Shown here: positions 1 to 5,390 of the stretch, piece after piece
How positions within the stretch are numbered: position 1 is the stretch's first letter
How the letters are laid out: each line of letters begins with the position of its first letter
Assembly: GCA_964459985.1 (NCBI GenBank)
Contig: CAYWOS010000075.1
Coordinates: forward strand, 1 to 7,036
DNA length: 7,036 nt
Direction of reading: 5' to 3'
DNA from: CAYWOS01 sp964459985
GTDB lineage: Bacteria; Bacillota; Clostridia; Christensenellales; Aristaeellaceae
The notes under the pieces: generated by a model
Databases searched by the model: none
What the model saw: the letters and a program-made list of their open reading frames with translations, nothing else
What the model was told of the DNA's origin: nothing
Made by a program: the position numbers and the translations under genes

Positions 1-42
1 AAAATCGTCGAGAGCCAGTACGCCGTCGAACGCTTCTACTGA
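1..42 (+). CDS. 3' end of an unidentified upstream gene (partial)
   Basis: The first 14 codons in frame 1 read through to a TGA stop, giving a C-terminus of KIVESQYAVERFY. Only 25 bases separate this stop from the next start, on the same strand, so it is probably the preceding member of the same operon. In comparable pilus or secretion clusters the gene before gspF/pilC often encodes a PilB/GspE assembly ATPase or another pilus part. Thirteen residues are too few to say which, and the identity is left open. Confidence 0.6.
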   Translation, partial: KIVESQYAVERFY

Positions 43-67
43 ACGCATCTCAAAGGGGGAATCCATT

Positions 68-1132
68 TTGACGCGCAAGGGCGAAAACGAACGCAACACG
101 GTGATCGCGCCGGAGGAAACGGCGCTGTTCTGCGAGCAGGTCGCCATGCTGCTCAAATCGGGCATCCTGCTGGGCGACGGCATCTCGGCGCTGTGCGACG
201 CTTACAGGGGCGGGAAGTACGGCGCGCGCTTTGAGGCGCTCAGGCAGGATGTCGCCCGCGCGGGCTGCCTGTACGAGGCGGTGCGCGACAGCGCGCTGTT
301 TCCCGCGTATATGGTGCAGATGGTGCGCATCGGCGAAAAATCGGGCGCGCTGGAGGAAGTCATGTCGGCGCTCGCCGCCTACTACGAGCGCGAGGCCGGT
401 CTCCGCCGTTCCATCCGCAGCGCCGTGGTCTACCCGCTCGTACTCATCGCCATGATGGCGGTGCTGATCGTCGTGCTCGCCGTCAAGGTGATGCCGGTCT
501 TTGAGGAAGTCTTTAAGAATATGGGCGGCGACATGCCCGCTTCCTCGCGCTCGCTGATGCTCTTCGGGCAGACGACGGGCACGGTGATCCTGATCCTTTT
601 GGGCGCGCTGCTCATCCTTTCGCTCGTCATGGCGCTGCTGTTCAAAACGCGATTCAGAAAGAAAGCGCTCGATCTGCTGATCCGCCTGTTCCCCGCCTTC
701 CGCCGCATCAATGAAAAGCTCTCCTCGGCGCGCTTCGCCGCCGTGATGGGCAAATTGCTTTCGAGCGGCTTCCCGATTTCAGAAGCGCTCGACATGATCC
801 CCGATCTCATGACCGACGATTTCACCAAGCGCCGCGCGACCGCGTGCAAGCTGGCGATCGAGGGCGGCGCGGGCTTCGCGGACGCCGTGGAACAAACGAA
901 GATGTTTTCGGACATCCACAACAAAATGATCCGCGTGGGCAACGCGGCGGGGCAGCTGGACGTCGTGATGAACCGGCTGGCGGCGCTGTGCGAGGAGGAA
1001 GCCGACGAGGATGTCCGGCGCATGGCGGGCATCATCGAGCCGCTGATCGTCGCCTTCCTCGCCGTCGTGATCGGCGCGATCCTGCTCTCGGTCATGCTGC
1101 CGCTTGCCAGCATCCTGTCGTCGGTCGGCTGA
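68..1132 (+). CDS. Type II secretion / type IV pilus inner-membrane platform protein, GspF/PilC family
   Basis: This is the polytopic platform protein that, in this family, couples the cytoplasmic assembly ATPase to pilin or pseudopilin extraction from the membrane. The 354 residues show the family's two-repeat layout. A first cytoplasmic helical domain spans about residues 18-115 and a second about 220-320. Membrane segments lie near 118-145, 170-193 and 326-350. The paired landmarks of the repeats are visible: IGEKSGALEEVM (88-99) and VGNAAGQLDVVM (290-301), each followed by a helix and a proline-bearing membrane entry (YP at 122-123, EP at 324-325). The length is slightly below the usual 350-410 because the N-terminal region is short. 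The start is TTG at 68, preceded by GGGGGA at 55-60 with 7-base spacing. The first ATG lies inside the conserved domain and would truncate it. It is followed after 16 bases by the first pilin-like gene. Confidence 0.92.
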   Translation: MTRKGENERNTVIAPEETALFCEQVAMLLKSGILLGDGISALCDAYRGGKYGARFEALRQDVARAGCLYEAVRDSALFPAYMVQMVRIGEKSGALEEVMSALAAYYEREAGLRRSIRSAVVYPLVLIAMMAVLIVVLAVKVMPVFEEVFKNMGGDMPASSRSLMLFGQTTGTVILILLGALLILSLVMALLFKTRFRKKALDLLIRLFPAFRRINEKLSSARFAAVMGKLLSSGFPISEALDMIPDLMTDDFTKRRATACKLAIEGGAGFADAVEQTKMFSDIHNKMIRVGNAAGQLDVVMNRLAALCEEEADEDVRRMAGIIEPLIVAFLAVVIGAILLSVMLPLASILSSVG

Positions 1133-1148
1133 CACCAAGGAGGAAATC

Positions 1149-1478
1149 ATGGCGCATCTGTACGAGCAACGACCCAAGGCGTGGCGCGGTCCCGCGGCGA
1201 CCGTCGCGCTGTTCGCGCTGCTGATCGCGCTGGCGCTGATTGTCATCACGGCGCTCGGCGGGCAAAACGACGCCCGGGAGATGAGCCAGCTCAAGCAATC
1301 GCTACGCCGCGCCTCGGTCGCCTGCTTCGCCGTGGAGGGCTGCTATCCCCCGAGCGTCGACTACATGGAAGCTCATTACGGGCTGGTCGTCAATCATGAC
1401 AAATACGCCGTGTTCTACAACGTGTTCGGTTCCAACGTCATGCCCGTCATCACGGTGGCAAGGAGGGGAACGCCATGA
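1149..1478 (+). CDS. Small single-pass membrane protein, pseudopilin-like
   Basis: This is a 109-residue protein with a short basic N-terminus, one hydrophobic segment (about residues 16-37), an amphipathic stretch (about 42-62) and a small C-terminal domain. The passage around ACFAVEGCYPPSVDY (58-72) resembles the region after the long N-terminal helix in pilins and GspG-like pseudopilins, where a Gly-Tyr-Pro turn is common. Two cysteines, C59 and C65, could pair. No Gly-Phe-Thr-Leu-Ile-Glu prepilin cleavage motif is present, so processing by a prepilin peptidase is not predicted. The ATG at 1149 has an excellent AAGGAGGAA site at 1137-1145. An upstream in-frame start at 1104 would overlap gspF and is rejected. 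The stop overlaps the next start in ATGA. The role as a minor pilus or secretion component is inferred from context. Confidence 0.8.
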   Translation: MAHLYEQRPKAWRGPAATVALFALLIALALIVITALGGQNDAREMSQLKQSLRRASVACFAVEGCYPPSVDYMEAHYGLVVNHDKYAVFYNVFGSNVMPVITVARRGTP

Positions 1479-1978
1479 TCCGTCCGAAGCGCGAAGGCGT
1501 CAGGCAGCTGACGATGGTCGGCGAAATGAGCGCGTTCCTGCTCGTATCGCTGTTTGCCGTGCTGTCGCTGCTGCTTGTCGGCATCGGCGCCAAGGGCTAT
1601 ACCTCGGTCACAAGCGACGCGCTGCGAATTTCCCGCGCGCGCGATTCATTGAGCTATATCGCGGGTAAATTCAGGGCGATGGACGGCGAGGCCGAGGTCG
1701 AGGCGCGCCCGTTCGGGGAAGGCGACGCGCTCGTGTTCGCCTTCACGCTTGAGGACGAGCCGTATGAAACGCGCATTTTCCTGTCGGACGGATGGCTGTG
1801 CGAGCAGTTTTCGGCGGCCGACGCGCCCATCGACGGCGAGCTGGCCGAGCGCATTGTCGAAGCCGCCGGGTTCACGGCGGAGATGACCGATCTGTGGCGG
1901 CTGACGGTCACCGATCCCGAAGGCGCGGTGCATGAGCAGTACGTCGCGCGGCGAAGCGGGGAGGCGATCCGTCCATGA
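1475..1978 (+). CDS. Membrane-anchored minor pilin-like protein (DUF4860-like)
   Basis: This 167-residue protein has a basic N-terminus, one transmembrane helix (about 19-38) and a predicted extracytoplasmic alpha/beta domain. Residues 50-70 form a helix (RISRARDSLSYIAGKFR), followed by beta-rich segments (LVFAFTLEDEPYETRIFLSDGWLCEQF, in two stretches between 86 and 112). The pattern of an N-terminal anchor, a 'SYIA.K.R' helix and a 'YET.I...DGWL.E' sheet reminds me of the DUF4860 family found next to pilus genes in Clostridia. This is recognition from memory and has not been checked by a search. No clear prepilin cleavage site is seen; the nearest Gly-Glu (16-17) precedes the helix but lacks the hydrophobic +1 to +4 pattern. 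AAGGAGGGG at 1460-1468 supports the start. ATGA overlaps at both ends suggest coupled translation with its neighbours. Confidence 0.8.
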   Translation: MIRPKREGVRQLTMVGEMSAFLLVSLFAVLSLLLVGIGAKGYTSVTSDALRISRARDSLSYIAGKFRAMDGEAEVEARPFGEGDALVFAFTLEDEPYETRIFLSDGWLCEQFSAADAPIDGELAERIVEAAGFTAEMTDLWRLTVTDPEGAVHEQYVARRSGEAIRP

Positions 1979-2367
1979 AGCCAAAGGGCAGAATCGTGCT
2001 CATCGAGCTGCTGATCGCCTTCCTGTTCTTCTCGCTGTCGGCGGTCATCGCGCTGCAGCTCTTCGCGCGCGGGTACGCGTTTTCACGCGAGAGCACGCTG
2101 CGCGCCGACGCGCTGCGCGAGGCGCAGAGCCTTGCCGACCGCCTGTTCGCGGGCGACAGCGCCGAGGCGCTTTTCGCCGGGACGGGCTTTGCGCGGGACG
2201 GCGAAACGTATACGCGCGACGAGGGCGGCGTGACGTTCACGGTCGAACTGTCGGCGCGGGACGAGCGCGCGGGCGTCCTCAAAAACGCGCTGATCACCGT
2301 CCGCGAGGGCGATCAGACGCTGTTTTCCCTTCCTGTCGCGCGCTATGAAGGGAGGGACGCGCCGTGA
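1975..2367 (+). CDS. Pseudopilin-like protein with degenerate prepilin N-terminus
   Basis: This 130-residue protein starts MKPKGRIVLIELLIAFLFF. It is the clearest pilin relative in the window, with a short basic leader and a hydrophobic helix (about 7-29) containing Glu11 in the position of pilin Glu+5. Counting back from Glu11, the -1 residue is Arg6 and the glycine sits at -2, so the canonical Gly|Phe cleavage pattern is shifted or lost. After the helix come a helical stretch (about 38-60) and a beta-rich domain (about 62-125), as in minor pilins such as GspI/GspJ or ComGF-like proteins. The start is ATG at 1975 with GGGGAGG at 1958-1964, overlapping the previous stop by four bases. Its own stop overlaps the next GTG start. 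The likely role is a low-abundance subunit of the pilus or pseudopilus tip. Confidence 0.82.
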   Translation: MKPKGRIVLIELLIAFLFFSLSAVIALQLFARGYAFSRESTLRADALREAQSLADRLFAGDSAEALFAGTGFARDGETYTRDEGGVTFTVELSARDERAGVLKNALITVREGDQTLFSLPVARYEGRDAP

Positions 2368-2831
2368 AGAGATCGGGCGATTACCGCTTCGGCATCGGCG
2401 TGCCGACGCTGCTCATGCTGTGCGCGGTGCTGGCGCTGACGACGCTGGGGATACTGACCTACACGAGCGGACGCGCCAATCTCGCGCTGACCGACCGCAC
2501 CGTTCAGATGACGCAGGCGTATTATGAGGCGGCGGCGCGCGCGCAGGAGCAATTGGCGCGGCTCGACGCCGATCTCACGGACATGCGCGCGAGCGCCGAC
2601 ACCGACGACGCCTATCGGTCGATGATCGACGAGTACGCCGCCGGAGAAGGCATGGCATGCGACGGCATGACGCTGTCCTTTGCGATCGCGGCGGACGGCG
2701 GGCGCGAGCTCTCCCTGCAGGCGGAGATCGCGCCGCTGTCGGACGCCGGCGCCCGCTTCACGCTCGTTCGGCACGCGCTGGTCGCCGCCGATCTGATCGA
2801 CGACGAAGCGCCGCTCAACATCTATCATTAA
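2364..2831 (+). CDS. Single-pass membrane protein of the pilus cluster, unknown family
   Basis: This 155-residue protein has a charged N-terminus, one membrane helix (about 12-33), a long, probably coiled or extended helix (about 38-76, rich in Ala, Gln and Glu) and a small domain with beta segments (MTLSFAIAADGGRELSLQAEIAPL, in parts, 102-125). The layout matches ComGG- or GspK-like minor components, but no prepilin Glu+5 or cleavage glycine is evident and I do not recognise the family. The start is GTG at 2364, overlapping the preceding stop as GTGA, with GGGAGGGA at 2350-2357. It ends 12 bases before the ATPase gene. A role in the same envelope machine is inferred only from position and topology. 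Confidence 0.78.
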   Translation: MKRSGDYRFGIGVPTLLMLCAVLALTTLGILTYTSGRANLALTDRTVQMTQAYYEAAARAQEQLARLDADLTDMRASADTDDAYRSMIDEYAAGEGMACDGMTLSFAIAADGGRELSLQAEIAPLSDAGARFTLVRHALVAADLIDDEAPLNIYH

Positions 2832-2843
2832 CGGAGGCAATGT

Positions 2844-3905
2844 GTGCAACTGATTGATCTGCTGACCAAGGCCGTGGCGCGCAAATGCTCGGACGTCTAT
2901 CTCGTCCCGGGCGCGCCGCCGATGGGAAAATCGCTGCGCGAGATGCTGCCGCTCGACGACGGCGCGCTGTCCCCCGACGCCAGCGAATCGCTGATCCGGC
3001 AGGTGTACGCGCAAAGTCACGACCGCGCGATGAACAGGCTGCTCGAAACGGGCGACGATGATTTTTCCTTCTATGTGCCCGATTTGAGCCGCTTTCGGTG
3101 CAGCGCGTACAAACAGCGCGGCTCGCTTGCCGCGGTGCTGCGCGTCGTGCCCTACGGGCTCCCCGATCCCGCCAAGCTGCATATCCCCGAGGTCGTCCTG
3201 AACCTGTACAAGCGCCGCCACGGGCTGATCCTCGTCACCGGCGCGGCGGGCTGCGGCAAAACGACGACGCTCGCCTGCATCATCGACCGCATCAACCGCG
3301 AGTGTCACGATCATATTATTACCGTCGAGGACCCCATCGAGTTCCTCCATACGCATATCAACAGCATCGTCAGCCAGCGCGAACTGACGCTCGACACCGA
3401 ATCCTACGAGCAGGCGCTGCGCGCGGCGCTCCGGCAGGCGCCCGACGTCATCCTGCTGGGCGAAATGCGCGATTACGACACCATCCAGACGGCGCTGACC
3501 GCCGCCGAAACGGGGCATCTGGTGCTCTCCACGCTCCACACCATCGGCGCGGCGACGACGATCGACCGCATCATCGACGTATTTCCCGCCAATCGCCAGC
3601 AGCAGGTGCGCGTCCAGCTTTCGATGGCGCTCAGCGCCGTCGTCTCGCAGCAGCTCCTGCCCGACGTCGACGGCGGGATGCTGCCCGCCTATGAAATCAT
3701 GATCGCCACGCCCGCCATCCAGAACATGATCCGCGAGGGCAAGGCGCACCAGATGGACAACGTGATTTTCGCGGGCGCCGACATGGGCATGGTCACGATG
3801 GACAACGACATCCTGCGCCTGTACCGGGAACGCAGGATCACAAAGGAGACGGCGCTGCTCTACGCCGTCAGCCCCGACACGCTGATCAAACGGCTTCCAC
3901 AATAA
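2844..3905 (+). CDS. pilT: PilT-family twitching/retraction-type secretion ATPase
   Basis: This is a cytoplasmic hexameric ATPase of the PilT/VirB11 superfamily, expected to power pilus retraction or a related movement at the base of the machine. Visible landmarks in the 353 residues are the N-terminal SDVYLVPGAPP (16-26), equivalent to the SDLHL..G.PP motif; Walker A GAAGCGKT (133-140); the Asp box around ITVEDPIEF (159-167); Walker B with catalytic glutamate DVILLGEMRD (201-210, E207); and the His box TGHLVLSTLHT (223-233). The C-terminal AIQNMIREGKAHQM (291-304) matches the PilT-typical AIRNLIREGK..QM element that separates retraction ATPases from PilB/GspE. No tetracysteine zinc site of the PilB/GspE type is present. 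Length is normal for PilT. The start is GTG at 2844 with GGAGG at 2833-2837; the ATG at 2840 is out of frame. Whether it actually retracts fibres in this system is inference. Confidence 0.93.
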   Translation: MQLIDLLTKAVARKCSDVYLVPGAPPMGKSLREMLPLDDGALSPDASESLIRQVYAQSHDRAMNRLLETGDDDFSFYVPDLSRFRCSAYKQRGSLAAVLRVVPYGLPDPAKLHIPEVVLNLYKRRHGLILVTGAAGCGKTTTLACIIDRINRECHDHIITVEDPIEFLHTHINSIVSQRELTLDTESYEQALRAALRQAPDVILLGEMRDYDTIQTALTAAETGHLVLSTLHTIGAATTIDRIIDVFPANRQQQVRVQLSMALSAVVSQQLLPDVDGGMLPAYEIMIATPAIQNMIREGKAHQMDNVIFAGADMGMVTMDNDILRLYRERRITKETALLYAVSPDTLIKRLPQ

Positions 3906-3924
3906 CCGTCAGGAGGATATCATC

Positions 3925-5157
3925 ATGGATCAGATCAAAATCAGGATGCTCGGCCGATTTGAGATTTTGGTCAACGACAAGCGCATTGACGATCAGTTAA
4001 GCAAATCCAAAAAGGGCTGCACGCTGATCCAGTATCTCCTCATCAATCGTCAGGAGGCCGTTCCGTATACGCAGCTATACGAGATCCTCTGGCCCAACGA
4101 GGAAAGCGCCAACCCCGAAAGCGCGCTCAAAACGCTGGTCAGCCGGATGCGCGTGATCCTGTCCAACTGCAGCCCGGGACTGGGCGAATGCATCAACACC
4201 GTGCGCGGCGCGTATCGCTGGGTGTCGCTGCCGGGATGCGAAATCGATATGTTCGAGTTCGAGCGTATCGCGCAGGCGCTGCGCGAAACCAAGGAATTGA
4301 CGCCCGAGACGCGCGAGCAGTTCCAGCGCATCATCGATCTCTACATGGGCGATCTTCTGCCCGGCAACTCGCAGGAAAACTGGGTGGTTTCGCGAAGCGT
4401 GTACCTGCAAAACCTCTACATCTCCACCGTCTACCTCTTCCTCGATCTGCTCAAGGAAACGCAGGATTATGAAAAGATCATCCGCATCTGCCGCCTCGCG
4501 CTCGAGGTGAACGCCTTTGACGAGCGCCTGCACCTGATGCTCATGGACGCGCTGGTCAAGACCAACCGCAACAACGAGGCGTTCATGCAGTACAAGCACG
4601 CCACCAACCTGCATTTCCGCTATCTGGGCGTCAAGCCGCCCGAGGGCATTCAGGAGTTCTACAAGCAGATCATCCAGACGGGCAGGGTCTTGGACGGCAA
4701 TCTGGATTCCATCAGGAACGAACTGATCGACACCGATTCGGCGCAGGGCGCGTTTGTCTGCGAGTACGCCGTGTTCAAGGAAATCTACAATTTGCAGGTC
4801 CGCTCGCTCGAGCGCAGCAATACGACGATGTTTTTGGGGCTGGTCATGGTCTCGAGCATCGACGGCCAGCCCATCGATCCCATCAAACTGGACGATGTGA
4901 TGACGCTGCTTCAGGACGTGCTGCGCAAGGGGCTGCGCAGGGGCGATACCATCACGCATTACACCGCCTCGCAGTTCGCGCTGCTATTGCCCATCAAATC
5001 CTACGACAACGGCAAAATGATCATCGAGCGCATCAAGCGCCGGTTCTACAAGGAATACGTCAATTCCTCCATCGTGCTCAACTACCGCATCGGCCCCATC
5101 ACCGAGGAAGCGCCAAGGCCCGCCGCCGAGCCTGAACAGCCATCGCCCGAGGCTTGA
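3925..5157 (+). CDS. Winged-helix/BTAD transcriptional regulator with degenerate GGDEF-like C-terminus
   Basis: This is a putative DNA-binding regulator of 410 residues. Residues 1-102 form an OmpR/SARP-type winged helix that starts KIRMLGRFEILVN, with the helices around SALKTLVSRMR (66-76) and the wing near VRGAYRW (93-99). Residues 108-255 match the bacterial transcriptional activation domain (BTAD), an all-helical TPR-like module that includes LALEVNAFDERLHLMLMDAL (191-210). Residues 276-390 look like a GGDEF domain. LRRGDTITHYTASQFALLLP (337-356) parallels the 'R.GD...R.GGDEFavLLP' strand-turn-strand, followed by an IIERIKRRF helix, but the signature is TASQF. It is therefore predicted to lack diguanylate cyclase activity. 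A Pro/Glu-rich tail ends the protein. AGGAGGA at 3911-3917 supports the ATG. The gap to pilT is only 19 bases with no promoter seen, so it probably belongs to the pilus operon and may regulate it. Confidence 0.87.
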   Translation: MDQIKIRMLGRFEILVNDKRIDDQLSKSKKGCTLIQYLLINRQEAVPYTQLYEILWPNEESANPESALKTLVSRMRVILSNCSPGLGECINTVRGAYRWVSLPGCEIDMFEFERIAQALRETKELTPETREQFQRIIDLYMGDLLPGNSQENWVVSRSVYLQNLYISTVYLFLDLLKETQDYEKIIRICRLALEVNAFDERLHLMLMDALVKTNRNNEAFMQYKHATNLHFRYLGVKPPEGIQEFYKQIIQTGRVLDGNLDSIRNELIDTDSAQGAFVCEYAVFKEIYNLQVRSLERSNTTMFLGLVMVSSIDGQPIDPIKLDDVMTLLQDVLRKGLRRGDTITHYTASQFALLLPIKSYDNGKMIIERIKRRFYKEYVNSSIVLNYRIGPITEEAPRPAAEPEQPSPEA

Positions 5158-5182
5158 CATCGCGCCGCGCGCGGTGTATAAT
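5154..5182 (+). promoter_or_regulatory. Consensus housekeeping (sigma-A/sigma-70) promoter of metK
   Basis: TTGACA at 5154-5159 and TATAAT at 5177-5182 are both perfect consensus hexamers with an optimal 17-bp spacer. Transcription should start around 5189-5191, a few bases before the riboswitch aptamer. The -35 box overlaps the TGA stop codon (5155-5157) of the upstream regulator gene. The spacer is rich in alternating GC. Confidence 0.93.
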
Positions 5183-5197
5183 CGCGTCAACTGAATA

Positions 5198-5297
5198 CCT
5201 TATCCAGAGCGACGGAGGGAACGGCCCGATGATGTCCGGCAACCGGCGGCGACGCAAGGTGCTAATTCCGGCGGCGCGCGAGCGCCGGCAGATAAGG
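5198..5297 (+). promoter_or_regulatory. SAM-I (S-box) riboswitch aptamer
   Basis: This RNA leader binds S-adenosylmethionine and reduces metK expression when SAM is plentiful. Helix P1 is CCTTATC (5198-5204) with GATAAGG (5291-5297), seven pairs. The conserved S-box core is easy to read: GGAGGGA near 5214-5220, GGCCCGATGA near 5223-5232, GGCAACC at 5238-5244 and GGTGCTAATTCC at 5258-5269. P4 is a six-pair hairpin, CGGCGC/GCGCCG (5272-5277 with 5282-5287), closed by a GCGA tetraloop. The position just after a promoter and before metK is the classic location in Firmicutes. Confidence 0.96.
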
Positions 5298-5328
5298 AGC
5301 AGAGCGGATGTATTGCCCACCTGTCTGC
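5288..5328 (+). promoter_or_regulatory. Candidate antiterminator of the SAM riboswitch
   Basis: GCAGATAAGG (5288-5297), which contains the 3' strand of P1, can pair with CCTGTCTGC (5320-5328) with one G-U pair and one bulged A. The downstream partner covers the top of the 5' terminator arm and its loop. The antiterminator is therefore incompatible with both P1 and the full terminator. This gives the expected logic: without SAM the antiterminator forms and metK is transcribed; with SAM, P1 forms and the terminator is released. The pairing was found by eye and its energy was not calculated. Confidence 0.65.
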
Positions 5329-5344
5329 ATGGGTGGGCTTTTCT
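5315..5344 (+). terminator. Riboswitch-controlled intrinsic terminator
   Basis: GCCCACC (5315-5321) pairs with GGTGGGC (5332-5338) across a 10-base loop, followed directly by TTTTCT (5339-5344). It sits 17 bases after the SAM aptamer and 46 bases before the metK start, as expected for the expression platform. It is also the only terminator-like element seen between the pilus block and metK. Confidence 0.9.
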
Positions 5345-5390
5345 ATGCGCAAGGGTATTCGGCGAATTATCACACGGAGGCTATCCTGTT

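Noticed and set aside
1104..1148. Earlier in-frame start for the first pilin-like gene
   Set aside because: It overlaps the end of gspF, and the strong AAGGAGGAA site at 1137-1145 clearly serves the ATG at 1149.
2840..2842. ATG just before the pilT start
   Set aside because: It is out of frame with the PilT sequence. The GTG at 2844 is in frame and well spaced from GGAGG.
2343..3902. Long minus-strand open frame of 519 codons opposite pilT
   Set aside because: It lies antisense to a clear PilT ATPase, has a low-complexity Arg/His/Val/Gln composition typical of GC-rich shadow frames, and shows no recognisable domain.
4075..4959. Minus-strand open frame of 294 codons opposite the regulator gene
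   Set aside because: Composition and position mark it as a mirror of the BTAD regulator's codon pattern; no domain is recognisable.
5175..5182. Extended -10 element
   Set aside because: The TG directly abuts TATAAT without the one-base gap needed for a TGn extended -10 motif.
5154..5390. Upstream extension of the metK frame by 79 codons
   Set aside because: The extension would translate the promoter and SAM riboswitch. The conserved MetK N-terminus begins at 5391 with its own ribosome binding site.
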